Shown piece after piece: positions 50,101 to 58,285 of a stretch of 64,000 nucleotides of DNA; positions within the stretch are counted from its first letter, which is position 1, and each line of letters starts with the position of its first letter. Origin of the DNA: Actinokineospora alba (lineage in GTDB: Bacteria > Actinomycetota > Actinomycetes > Mycobacteriales > Pseudonocardiaceae); contig NZ_SNXU01000001.1 in assembly GCF_004362515.1 (NCBI RefSeq), positions 2,914,001-2,978,000 on the forward strand, given 5' to 3'. The position numbers were made by a program, and so were the translations under genes. The notes beneath the pieces were generated by a model. It saw only the letters and a list, made by a program, of their open reading frames with translations. It was not told the origin of the DNA and made no database searches.

Positions 50101-50283
50101 ATGGCGGCACCACGGAAGTACCCGGACGAGTTGCGTGAGCGGGCGACTCGTCTGGCGGTTGAGGCGAGGCGGGACCCGGTGTCGGCCGGTGGGGCGATCA
50201 AGCGGATCGCCGATCAGCTCGGTGTGCACCCCGAAGCGTTGCGGACGTGGGTGAATCAGGCTGAGACCGTGCCCCACAGCTGA
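50101..50283 (+). pseudogene. IS3-type OrfA N-terminal fragment
   Basis: MAAPRKYPDELRERATRLAV and EARRDPVSAGGAIKRIADQL then GVHPEALRTWVNQAE is the helix-turn-helix start of IS3-family OrfA. The frame ends prematurely at 50283 and no OrfB is found downstream. A good ribosome site (CGGAGG upstream) is still present. Confidence 0.7.
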
Positions 50284-50424
50284 AGGTGCCCCCGGGCAAG
50301 ACCAAGCTCGGAGCTTGGTGGCCGAGCACAAGGGCGCGTTCAGGCAAACCCTTGCCCCGCGGGTCAACTGGCTGCTCGTGCCCGGACCGCTGGACGGCTC
50401 GGCGTTCTCGCCGCCAAGTACTCC

Positions 50425-50466
50425 GCCGGTGGCCCGGTGGCGTGGCCACGCCACCGGGCCACCGGC
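50425..50466. repeat. 42-bp perfect palindrome without spacer
   Basis: Bases 50425-50445 are the exact inverted complement of 50446-50466, centred on GTGG|CCAC, beginning GCCGGTGGCCC. No unpaired centre exists, so a full cruciform or long RNA hairpin is possible. It lies in rearranged DNA behind an IS3 fragment. Confidence 0.95.
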
Positions 50467-50534
50467 CAAACTGCGCTTACCGGCATGAGCAAGGCCCTGC
50501 AGGGTACCGTCGAACTGATCGCGCTGGAGTTCGC

Positions 50535-50759
50535 TTATGGTGAGTCGTGCCGATCCCAAGGTGTCTGTCCGACAAACTCGAAAGGTCCACTGCCATCACG
50601 GTCCTCGAAGCGAACGTAGGCCCCCGACCACATCACGTTCACTCCAGCGCGCGAGAAATTTGCCCAGGAGGCACGGAATGTACTCTCGCTTCTCGGCAGA
50701 ATGACATAGGTAGGAGGGCCGTCGCTGACGCGTTGCCTCGCCACCCACGAGCGAAGCAT
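50535..50759 (-). CDS. Hypothetical 74-residue protein downstream of the Pup gene
   Basis: Small frame in the same direction as the Pup gene, starting 21 bp after its stop. It reads SDGPPTYVILPRSESTFRAS, WANFSRAGVNVMWSGAYVRF and EDRDGSGPFEFVGQTPWD, a natural-looking composition with balanced hydrophobic and charged residues. No family is recognised and no ribosome site is visible before the ATG at 50759; coupling to Pup translation would be needed. It could also be the end of a truncated gene. Confidence 0.38.
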   Translation of the reverse strand: MLRSWVARQRVSDGPPTYVILPRSESTFRASWANFSRAGVNVMWSGAYVRFEDRDGSGPFEFVGQTPWDRHDSP

Positions 50760-50780
50760 GACGTGGCAGTGCTGTGACGA

Positions 50781-50966
50781 CTATTGCCCACCTTTTTGAA
50801 CGTATTGCTCAACGATCACAGTATTTTCGAGAATCGAATCGATGTCCTCAATGAGCGCGTCGAGTTCGTCTTCCTTCTCCGCGCGAGAGGCTGCGCCCGC
50901 TTCGCTCGCCAGCTCCAGCTCGGATTCGTCGTCGTCTCGTTGATGATGTGCTTGGTGCTGCGACAT
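50781..50966 (-). CDS. pup: Pup (prokaryotic ubiquitin-like protein), stand-alone copy
   Basis: Small modifier that is ligated to lysines of target proteins and read by the proteasomal ATPase. The 61-residue product ends DIDSILEN...VEQYVQKGGQ: the C-terminal Gly-Gly-Gln, the preceding Val-Gln-Lys and the acidic helix before it (DELDALIEDIDSILE) are the hallmarks of Pup, while the N-terminus (MSQHQAHHQRDDDESELELA) is polar and disordered, as usual. ATG 50966 has GGAGGAG upstream at good spacing. Compared with typical Pup the segment between the helix and YVQKGGQ is about two residues shorter. Canonical pup genes sit next to proteasome genes; here there are none. C-terminal Gln would need Dop-type deamidation before ligation. 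Confidence 0.85.
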   Translation of the reverse strand: MSQHQAHHQRDDDESELELASEAGAASRAEKEDELDALIEDIDSILENTVIVEQYVQKGGQ

Positions 50967-50982
50967 GAACACTCCTCCGCTG

Positions 50983-51468
50983 TTATTGCCACGACTGAGA
51001 ACCGTTGTTCGGACCGTTGGGAATCAGCGGCATTTCGCCCGCATTCACGAGGGATTCAACAATGCCCGAGAGCCAGGTCTGCAGCTTGGCTTGCGCGTCG
51101 ACACCGGCAGTTGAGGCCGAAGTGTTCGACAAACCAGCAAGTCGTGCCGCGACGGCGACACGAAGGTCTTGTAGAGTCCAGACCCATGTCATGCGACTCA
51201 TATCGCCGTAAACTTCGATGACACCTCCGCGTGCGGGCAGAGCATCAAGTAACACCGTAATCGATTGCCGCGCCCGATGTAGTCGAAGATCAAGGTTGCC
51301 TTCTGCGTTGTTCGCAAACACGGCCATGAGAACAGGGTCGTCATAACATCCAGACAACCCCCTGTCGACACGATGCCGATAGTCGGTTAAGTGTTTTCGC
51401 AACCAGCGGATCTGTCGAGGACTAAGTATTCCGATAATAGTGTCGCCGCAACGATCCCAGCCGATCAT
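50983..51468 (-). CDS. DUF2017-like protein
   Basis: 161-residue soluble protein directly upstream of the Pup gene (16-bp gap, same direction). The central and C-terminal parts, ITVLLDALPARGGVIEV, TWVWTLQDLRVAVAARLAGL and KLQTWLSGIVESLV, align in order with the conserved core of DUF2017 proteins (LLDTVPDNGGRLEL, NDLRLALG, YQWLTVLQEYLV in the mycobacterial example as I recall it). DUF2017 genes often accompany clpS, which suggests a link to regulated proteolysis. Pairing with Pup strengthens that theme. The biochemical function is unknown. Confidence 0.62.
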   Translation of the reverse strand: MIGWDRCGDTIIGILSPRQIRWLRKHLTDYRHRVDRGLSGCYDDPVLMAVFANNAEGNLDLRLHRARQSITVLLDALPARGGVIEVYGDMSRMTWVWTLQDLRVAVAARLAGLSNTSASTAGVDAQAKLQTWLSGIVESLVNAGEMPLIPNGPNNGSQSWQ

Positions 51469-52159
51469 CCGATTTCGGGCTCCTTACACGTGAACCGAGT
51501 CCGCGACAACTTTGCCCAAATATAGCGAGCAGAATCCACTCTGCCAGCGACACGCGCGGATTGGCATACAGCCTGCGCAAGTCTGCCCAAACAGGCCGAG
51601 AAACCTGGTCAGTTAGTTCAGCTGGACATCCCCTTATTGACAAAGCCAGAAGGGCTCTGTGCGTCCGAGCGGAGGCCGCAGCCTGCGACCGGGCCTGCCA
51701 GTTCGCTGGCGCCTGCCGGCGTGCCCGCCGCTGCCATCGGCTGCACGGGTCTCACCGTCGGCGGCATCCTGCTGGTCCTCGCTTCCCAGGGCGCCTGCTC
51801 ACTGCCTGCCGCCTGCACGCGCTCCGCACAGCCCGTTGGCTGCCCGGTGATGATCTCGACCGAGGCTGCGCCTGTCGTGAACCAAATCCCCGGCCCGGTG
51901 CACGTACCTCGACGAATCCATATCTGGTGCGACCTGAAGGGAAACGCCATGTCCTGGTGTGCGTGGCCGATCCGCCGGCATCTTCCGCTGCTGTGAGACG
52001 TCCCGTTGGCATTGGCCCCGAGCGCGGCAGTTGCTCGAGCGGTGTTGCTTGAGGGCGCTCGGGTCGTGGTCGAACGGCCGGGCCGACGTTTGGGACTGCG
52101 GTCGGTGGGCCACGGTTTGGGTTTGCCCCGCTGGTCGGGCGTCGGCGGTGTCGGCGACG
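51469..52159. other. 690 bp without a supported gene, left of the IS21 element
   Basis: The first bases contain AAGGAG, a possible ribosome site for the DUF2017-like gene. The reading frames up to 201 codons on both strands are compositionally irregular. No recognisable gene. Confidence 0.35.
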
Positions 52160-52215
52160 CGTGAAAACTGACCCCCTGGCGACGGGTGAAATCTGACCCC
52201 CGTTGACAGTAGGGA

Positions 52216-53456
52216 GTGCTCAACGTGGAGGACTGGGCGGAGATCCGCCGTCTTCATCGGGCTGAGGGGATGCCGATCAAGGCCATCGTCCGGCAGCTCG
52301 GTGTCAGCCGTAACACCGTTCGTCGGGCGTTGGCCGCGGAAGGCCCGCCGCGGTATCAGCGTCCGGCCCGTGGGTCGATCGTGGATGCGGTCGAGCCGCA
52401 GATCCGGCAGTTGTTGGCGCAGTGGCCGACGATGCCGACCACGGTGATAGCCGAGCGGATCGGCTGGACCAGGTCGTTGACGGTGTTGAAGACCGGGTGC
52501 GGGAGTTGCGGCCGTTGTTCGCGCCGCCGGACCCGGCCAGCCGGATGGACTATCAGCCCGGTGAGCTGGCGCAGTGCGATCTGTGGTTCCCGCCGGTGGA
52601 CGTGCCGTTGGGGTTTGGGCAGGTCGGGCGGCCGCCGGTGCTGGTGATCGTGTCGGGCTATTCGCGGGTGATCACCGCGATGATGATCCCGTCGCGGCAA
52701 TCACCGGACCTGCTGGCCGGGCACTGGGCGTTGCTCGACGGGTGGGGCCGTGTCCCGAGGGCGCTGGTCTGGGACAACGAGTCCGCGGTCGGGCAGTGGC
52801 GTGGAGGGAAACCGGTGCTCACCGAGACGATGAACGCCTTCCGCGGAACTCTGGGCATCAAGGTCGTCCAGTGCCGACCGGCCGATCCGGAATCGAAGGG
52901 CCTGGTCGAGCGGGTCAACGGCTACTTCGAGACCTCGTTCCTGCCCGGCCGCAGCTTCACCTCACCGACCGACTTCAACGCTCAGTTGGCCGAGTGGCTG
53001 GCGACGCGCGCCAACCAGCGCCAGCACCGCAGGCTGGGCTGCCGCCCGGCCGATCGGTGGGACGCCGACCGGGCCGCGATGCTCGAACTGCCGCCGGTCG
53101 CCCCAGTCGTGGGTTGGCGGGCGACGACCCGCCTGCCGCGTGATCACTACGTTCGGGTGGACTCCAACGACTACTCGGTGCATCCGGCCGCGGTCGGCCG
53201 CCGGGTCGAGATCGTCGCGGGCCTCGATCAGGTCATGGTGACTCTGGAGGGCGCCGAGATCGCCCGCCATCAACGGTGCTGGGCAGATCATCAGAGCATC
53301 ACCGATCCCGCCCATGCCGCCGCGGCGGCCCAGTTGCGGCAGGCCCGCCGCTTGGTCGCGGTCCCGGCGATCGACACCGATGTCGAGCACCGAGCCCTGA
53401 CTGATTACGACCGCATGTTCGGCCTGGCCGACAGCGCGAACGAGGAGATCGCCTGA
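52216..53456 (+). pseudogene. istA: istA transposase of IS21 family with one-base frameshift
   Basis: IstA is the DDE transposase. The first frame starts at GTG 52216 (VEDWAEIRRLHRAEGMPIKA) with the helix-turn-helix VRQLGVSRNTVRRALAAEGP, and runs to RIGWTRSLTVLK. The continuation DRVRELRPLFAPPDPASR is in the next frame, so one base (a G in the lysine-aspartate junction near 52491) is missing. From there the integrase core is intact to 53456: CDLWFPPVDVPLGFG, ALVWDNESAVGQW, DPESKGLVERVNGYFE. Unless ribosomes slip, no full-length IstA is made. Confidence 0.82.
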
Positions 53457-54250
53457 TGGCCACCAAGACCAGCACCAATAGCCGCAACGTTTCCAGCGAG
53501 ATCGCCTATCTCACCCGCGCGTTGAAGGCGCCGTCGCTGGCCGCCGCGGTCGAGCGCTTGGCCGAACGAGCCCGCGCCGAATCATGGTCGCATGAGGAGT
53601 TCTTGGCGGCCTGCCTGCAGCGCGAGGTCGCCGCGCGGGAATCACACGGCGGCGAGGGCCGCATCCGCGGCGCACGTTTCCCGTCGCGGAAGTCGTTGGA
53701 GGACTTCGACTTCGACCACCAACGCTCCCTCAAACGGGAGTCGATCACCCACCTCGGAACGTTGGACTTCATCGCCGCCAAGGAGAACGTGGTGTTCCTC
53801 GGCCCACCCGGCACCGGCAAGACCCACCTGTCCATCGGGCTCGGCATCCGAGCCTGCCAGGCCGGGCACCGGGTCGCGTTCGCCACCGCCGCAGAATGGG
53901 TCGCCCGCCTCGCCGAGGCCCACCACGCCGGTCGGCTGCAGGCCGAACTGGTCAAACTCGGCCGGATCCCGCTGATCATCGTCGACGAGGTCGGCTACAT
54001 CCCGTTCGAGGCCGAGGCCGCGAACCTGTTCTTCCAACTCGTCTCATCCCGCTACGAACGAGCCAGCGTGATCGTCACCTCGAACAAGCCCTTCGGGCGC
54101 TGGGGCGAGGTCTTCGGCGACGACGTTGTCGCCGCCGCGATGATCGACCGCCTCGTCCACCACGCCGAGGTCATCTCCATGAAGGGAGACAGCTACCGAC
54201 TCAAAGACCGCGACCTCGGCCGCGTCCCAGCAGCCAAAACCAACGACTAA
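53456..54250 (+). CDS. istB: IstB helper ATPase of IS21 element
   Basis: AAA+ ATPase that assists IstA in target selection. The 264-residue protein is intact: N-terminal helical domain (AYLTRALKAPSLAAAVERLA), Walker A FLGPPGTGKTHLSIGLGI, Walker B LIIVDEVGYIPFEAEAANLF, the sensor region SVIVTSNKPFGRWGEVFGDD and the C-terminal MIDRLVHHAEVISMKGDSYR. Its ATG overlaps the istA stop (ATGA-like coupling). With istA broken, it is probably not mobile on its own. Confidence 0.92.
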   Translation: MATKTSTNSRNVSSEIAYLTRALKAPSLAAAVERLAERARAESWSHEEFLAACLQREVAARESHGGEGRIRGARFPSRKSLEDFDFDHQRSLKRESITHLGTLDFIAAKENVVFLGPPGTGKTHLSIGLGIRACQAGHRVAFATAAEWVARLAEAHHAGRLQAELVKLGRIPLIIVDEVGYIPFEAEAANLFFQLVSSRYERASVIVTSNKPFGRWGEVFGDDVVAAAMIDRLVHHAEVISMKGDSYRLKDRDLGRVPAAKTND

Positions 54251-54312
54251 CTAGATCAACAATCAACCAGGGGGTCAGATTTCAACCGACCACCGGGGGT
54301 TCAGATTCGACC

Positions 54313-54621
54313 GTCGTTGACAGAACTGGACTGTGCTCGCCGGAGCGCGCGTCGAGAAGGCAGCACGGTCCTCTCGGCACAGCCCCGAGGTAGTCAACTG
54401 CGAAGGTGCTATGCCAACAAGCACGTCCGGACGATGCCGCTGAGGCATCGCCTGGCCTGACCTGCACGAAAGCGTGCACTCGTCGCTGACGGGTTCCACC
54501 ATTCGGGGTATGGCAGCCCTCGGATGCTCGCGATGATCATCGTCGAAAGCTGTGACACGAAACCGCGTCGCCCTCTCTGCAATGTCAGGGCTAGCCACGA
54601 CGTCGGCATAGGCTGGGTCAG
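54313..54621. other. Non-coding gap between IS21 and the nucleotide-metabolism region
   Basis: No gene recognised on either strand. It marks the border between mobile-element debris and the intact 7-deazaguanine region. Confidence 0.35.
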
Positions 54622-55137
54622 GTGATTGACCAGTTGACCGTGGAAGCGGCGGTCGCCGATGCGCACCTTGCTGCGATGGAGTTCGACGACGCCCAGGCGT
54701 GGCTGCGCGCCCATCAGACGCTGATGGAGCCGCTCGCGGCCGAGGTCTGGGTCACTGACCCGACGTACAGCTACGTCCTGCTCGTGCGGCACCGCGTTCG
54801 TGGATGGGTACCGCCTGGCGGCAAGGTCGAGCCGGGTGAAACGCCGCGGTCCGCCGCGGCCCGTGAACTCGCGGAGGAGGCGGGCGTAGCGGGCGAGCTG
54901 CTGCCTGTGCCGGCCGCAGTGGCAGTCCGCTCCTTCCGTGCCGACTGGGCCTCGACGCTGAGCCTGTCTTACGGGGCTGTCGTCGGCCGTGATGTGCCGC
55001 TCGGCGGAGAGACTGGGCAGCCGTCGAGGTGGGTTGACCTGGACGAGACGTGGGAGAGCGTGTTCCCCGAGGACCGCGACCGTATCCGCCGGTACGTGCG
55101 CCGATTGGCAGCAGGCAACGTAGTGCGAGCGCACTGA
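54622..55137 (+). CDS. Nudix hydrolase
   Basis: Cleaves nucleoside diphosphates linked to another moiety. The 171-residue product starts at GTG 54622 (VIDQLTVEAAVADAHLAAME). The Nudix box is complete: GGKVEPGETPRSAAARELAE then EAGV, containing the metal-binding REL-x-EE. The segment WVTDPTYSYVLLVRHRVRGW is the typical strand before the box. It is transcribed toward the minus-strand deazaguanine operon (convergent) and, with a second Nudix gene there, may remove unwanted modified nucleotides. Substrate unknown. Confidence 0.9.
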   Translation: MIDQLTVEAAVADAHLAAMEFDDAQAWLRAHQTLMEPLAAEVWVTDPTYSYVLLVRHRVRGWVPPGGKVEPGETPRSAAARELAEEAGVAGELLPVPAAVAVRSFRADWASTLSLSYGAVVGRDVPLGGETGQPSRWVDLDETWESVFPEDRDRIRRYVRRLAAGNVVRAH

Positions 55138-55277
55138 GGCCCGTTGCCGGTTCACGGTCAGAGGACCTTGTCGATCAGATTCAGGATGTCGTCGGGCAGC
55201 GTCACCAGTTTGGAACTCGTGAAGGAATCGAACCCACACCGGCTCCAAGCCTGGTTTTGCGGTGAACTGCTCCTCGC

Positions 55278-55712
55278 TCAGCTGCCTTCCGGCATAGGCC
55301 GCGGTGCGGTGCGCATATTGCTGGAGCTGATCGTGGTGCAGCCAGCGGGGGCACGCACCTCTTGGGCCGAAGGTCGGATCGGTCCGGACGTCTGGGCCCG
55401 ATAGATCCACCACTGATGGCCCACGCGGTCGCTGGTCGGCCGACGGCAGTGGTTGGGCCGCCACGCGGTCAGCAGCAGGTGAAGGGAGGTGACGGTCAGG
55501 CCGACTTCCTCGGCAACCTCAACGTGGGCGGCTTGCTCGGGCCCTCCGTGTTGGTCGAGGTGACCGGCGACTGGTGCGATCCCCGCCGGGGGCCTCGCCC
55601 GTTCAAAGACCAGCAGCCCCTCCGGAGAGGAGATGAGCACACCAACGGCCGCGTGGTCGCAGTACTTTGTCCCGCTGCCGCGGCTACTGGCCGGCGGCGG
55701 CGAGGCGGTCAA
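55278..55712 (-). CDS. Nudix hydrolase, last gene of the deazaguanine operon
   Basis: 144 residues if started at TTG 55712, whose bases overlap the TGA of the methyltransferase gene; this places the start just before the conserved SRGSGTKYCDHAAVGVLISS. The box reads GHLDQHGGPEQAAHVEVAEE followed by VGL: the Glu cluster is present, but the usual Arg of REx is Val, as in a branch of actinobacterial Nudix proteins. CRRPTSDRVGHQWWIYRAQ follows. A longer frame to 55868 overlaps the methyltransferase and is rejected. The role is probably hydrolysis of a (modified) nucleotide. Confidence 0.72.
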   Translation of the reverse strand: MTASPPPASSRGSGTKYCDHAAVGVLISSPEGLLVFERARPPAGIAPVAGHLDQHGGPEQAAHVEVAEEVGLTVTSLHLLLTAWRPNHCRRPTSDRVGHQWWIYRAQTSGPIRPSAQEVRAPAGCTTISSSNMRTAPRPMPEGS

Positions 55713-56548
55713 CGTAATTCCATGGGTCGCTGCGCGACCACGACGAGCCAGCTCGTCACGGTGGGGGTGTCGGGCGTGGTCAGCGAGTACGCCTTGTCGA
55801 GGATGTCCATTCGCTGAGCGTGCGTGAAGTCCCCGTCGGGGCGAGCGAAGACCGGAATCGACAGCCACGCCTTCTTCTCGGCCATCGTGCTGTGCTGGGC
55901 GACGACCTCGGTGTCGAGCACGGTCAGCCCGGCGGCCGACAGGTGCTCGGCGATCGTGTCCAGCGGCAGCTTGGGAACTGCCTCGGCGGCTGGAGGCGGG
56001 GCGTAGCCGTAGTCACGGGCGGCGACCTGATGAATCAAGGTGTTCAGCGATGGTCCGGTGCGCTTGCTGGTGTCGTCGGGGTGGCGGACGCCGGCGAAGC
56101 CTCCGCCTACGTTGAACACGAACCGGCCGTTGGGTCGTAGGACCTGGCGGACGGCGGCGAACACTTGTGGCACGTCGGTCTTCCAGATCGCGGAGTTGCA
56201 CACCACGGCATCCGCCGCGCCGGGAACGTGGTCGGCCAGGTCTTCGGCTGGGGCGGTGACCCAGGTCAGGCGCGGGTCGGCCTGGGTGCGTCGGCCAACG
56301 CGCTGCATGGCAGCGGCGTTGTCCAGGGAGACGACTTGGGCGTCGATCGGGACGAGTTCGAGGATTGCCTCTGCGGTCGCGCCGGCTCCGCCGCACAGGT
56401 CGACCACCAGGCGGCCGTCGGTGAACTCAGCGCGGCGGGCAAGGTCTCGGCTGGTGGCCGCGTACATGGGGAAGTCGCGGGTGAATGCGGCGTACGCCTC
56501 GGCGGTGGTGTCCTCGTCCCAGCCGAGAACGGCGTCCAGGGGAGTCAT
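55709..56548 (-). CDS. SAM-dependent methyltransferase in the deazaguanine operon
   Basis: Class I methyltransferase of 279 residues. Motif I LVVDLCGGAGATAEAILELV, motif II VVSLDNAAAMQRVG, motif III region ADAVVCNSAIWKTD and LRPNGRFVFNVGGG are clear. It resembles small-molecule methyltransferases rather than DNA or rRNA enzymes; no target-recognition domain is present. It is separated from the thymidylate-kinase fusion by 70 bp and coupled to the downstream Nudix gene. It may methylate the base, sugar or a carboxylate of the product. Confidence 0.86.
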   Translation of the reverse strand: MTPLDAVLGWDEDTTAEAYAAFTRDFPMYAATSRDLARRAEFTDGRLVVDLCGGAGATAEAILELVPIDAQVVSLDNAAAMQRVGRRTQADPRLTWVTAPAEDLADHVPGAADAVVCNSAIWKTDVPQVFAAVRQVLRPNGRFVFNVGGGFAGVRHPDDTSKRTGPSLNTLIHQVAARDYGYAPPPAAEAVPKLPLDTIAEHLSAAGLTVLDTEVVAQHSTMAEKKAWLSIPVFARPDGDFTHAQRMDILDKAYSLTTPDTPTVTSWLVVVAQRPMELR

Positions 56549-56618
56549 CGTGGGTACCTCGCTTCACTGTTGCCGGGGCCGTCGACGAAACAGACGATCA
56601 CGCGCCAGGCGGGAACGA

Positions 56619-58265
56619 TCAAAAGAGAGAGCTCTGGACTGCGGCGGTGGGCGATGTGAAGGGGCCGACGGTGATGCGGCGTCCTTTGAGGGCGCCGAGG
56701 TCGAGCACGTAGCCCACCTGGTCGTCACCAGGCAGGATGGCCAGCACCTGGGTGCCGACGCACGAGACGATGGTGAAGCCGTGCTCGCCCTCGCGCAGGT
56801 CGTGTGGATAGAGCACCCGAACGCCGTCAGTGACGCGCATGCGGTCGCCTTCGGCGGGAGGCGTCCATTTCTCCAGCATCGCCGAGGTGTCCATGACGGC
56901 GAGCGCGTCCGCGGCGCGGGTGACGTGGTGGTCGTGGGTCGCACTCGCGGCGGTCAAGTCGGTCAGGTTGGCCAATGCCTTGAGCTTGGTCGTGGCCCGG
57001 ACGGTCTGGGGCACGTGCAGAGTGCGGGTGAGAGCGTCCTCGAGGTGGCGCACGGCGCGACCGTCCGGGCTCTCGGCCAGGTACGTGGCGAACAGGGCGC
57101 CCTGTTCGTCGAGGCGGGACCGCTTGCGCGGCTCAGCCGCGGTGCCGACCTTGGTGGCGCCATCGGCGAAGGTGGCCAGGTACAACAGGTGCGGCTTTTC
57201 CATGTACCGGCGCAGGGCCTCGGGGGCGCGGCCGTCCTGGTGGAACTGGTGGGCGAAGCGGAACTCGTCCTGGCGGAAGCACCGGGCGCACTGGCCGCTC
57301 TGCCCGGCAGGGGCGCGGTCGAGGCAGGCGACTGCTTCGACGCGCACGGTGTCGACAAACTGGTATCGGCCGGTGCACCACCGGCCGGTACCGATCGCGA
57401 ACCCGAGCTGCTGGTGCATGATCTCGGTGTAGACCAGCGACCCGTCAGGCAGCGGCGCAAGCAGCAGCCGGGGGTCTCCGGTCGCCCACGTGACGCCGTG
57501 GCACACGTACTCGCCGTCGGTCGGTCGGGTCACTGGCATTTGGTGCAGTCCTCGTGGTGAGTCGGGGGGATCAGAGGGTGAGCTGGAGGCGGTCGGCGAG
57601 GGCTGCGGCTGCGGTTTGTAGACCGCGTCGCGGTCGATGTGGGTGACGTTCATGGACAGCCATCCGCCGCGCTGCTCATGTTCTTGCAGCTTCGCGAGTA
57701 CGAGGTCCTGGTAGCGGATGAAGTCCTCGTCGTCGCCGCCGGAGTGACCGGTTTCCAGGGAGCTGAACTCGCCTTTGCGGGCAAGTGCCGCGCGGGCGTC
57801 GATGCGGAGGAAGAACACCAGGTCGGGTTCGGTGAGGTGGGCGAAGACCTGCTCGGCGAGGCTGGTGGAGACGTCGGGGTTGATGGCGTAGCGGGCGAGG
57901 ATCTTGTGGTGGGCGTTGTCGAGGACCACGTGGGTTCCGGCGGCGAGCGCGGGTTGGATCACGATTTTGTCCTGGAGGGTGTACCAGGCGGCCAGTGCCA
58001 GCAGCCAGTAGTGGTCGCCGCACGCCTGGGCAACGCGTGCGTCGCGGCGGTAGACCAGTGCGTTGAGCTGATCGACGTAGGCGGACAGCTCCGGGTCCAT
58101 GGGAACGTCGGTGCTGTGCTTGCCGATCAGGACCGCCTTTTGGCCGGCGTCATTGAGGGCCTGATGCAGGCGAGTGGCGAGGGTGGACTTACCCGCGCCG
58201 TCGATGCCGACGACCGTGATTTCACGCCCGCGTGCAGGGTTGAAAAGCGGTGCTGCGTTCGTCAT
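56619..58265 (-). CDS. Fusion: thymidylate-kinase-like P-loop domain and DUF2797 domain
   Basis: 548 residues from ATG 58265 (MTNAAPLFNPARGREITVVG) with AAGGAAA upstream. Residues 15 to about 215 form a dNMP kinase-like domain: P-loop GIDGAGKS (20-27), VVLDNAHHKILARYAINP resembling the DR(Y/H) region, and FLRIDARAALARKGE as the Arg-rich LID. A Pro/Ser linker (about 225-245) leads to a DUF2797-type domain with the cysteine cluster CLDRAPAGQSGQCARC, HLLYLATFADGATKVGTAAE and DEQGALFATYLAES. DUF2797 is of unknown function with a predicted zinc site. Phosphorylation of a modified deoxynucleotide would fit the operon. I know of no characterised protein with this fusion. Confidence 0.8.
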   Translation of the reverse strand: MTNAAPLFNPARGREITVVGIDGAGKSTLATRLHQALNDAGQKAVLIGKHSTDVPMDPELSAYVDQLNALVYRRDARVAQACGDHYWLLALAAWYTLQDKIVIQPALAAGTHVVLDNAHHKILARYAINPDVSTSLAEQVFAHLTEPDLVFFLRIDARAALARKGEFSSLETGHSGGDDEDFIRYQDLVLAKLQEHEQRGGWLSMNVTHIDRDAVYKPQPQPSPTASSSPSDPPDSPRGLHQMPVTRPTDGEYVCHGVTWATGDPRLLLAPLPDGSLVYTEIMHQQLGFAIGTGRWCTGRYQFVDTVRVEAVACLDRAPAGQSGQCARCFRQDEFRFAHQFHQDGRAPEALRRYMEKPHLLYLATFADGATKVGTAAEPRKRSRLDEQGALFATYLAESPDGRAVRHLEDALTRTLHVPQTVRATTKLKALANLTDLTAASATHDHHVTRAADALAVMDTSAMLEKWTPPAEGDRMRVTDGVRVLYPHDLREGEHGFTIVSCVGTQVLAILPGDDQVGYVLDLGALKGRRITVGPFTSPTAAVQSSLF

Positions 58266-58285
58266 GTGGTTTTCCTTCAAGGGTT

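Larger units (their letters stand above)
52160..54312. mobile_element. IS21-family element with multiple terminal repeats
   Basis: Two copies of a 15-bp repeat lie at the left end, TGAAAACTGACCCCC (52162-52176) and TGAAATCTGACCCCC (52187-52201). An inverted copy GGGGGTCAGATTTCA (54270-54284) and an imperfect second one (about 54295-54310) lie at the right end. Repeated terminal sites of this kind are characteristic of IS21. The interior is istA (frameshifted) and istB in the standard order. Exact outer borders are approximate. Confidence 0.82.

Noticed and set aside
51618..52223. Overlapping frames of 120-200 codons on both strands before the IS21 element
   Set aside because: Composition is irregular and neither strand shows a domain, a signal peptide or a ribosome site.
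55195..55250. Minus-strand GGTTCGATTCC-like sequence resembling a tRNA T-arm or an attachment-site remnant
   Set aside because: The flanking stem pairs poorly and no acceptor, D- or anticodon arm can be folded; too short to call a tRNA.
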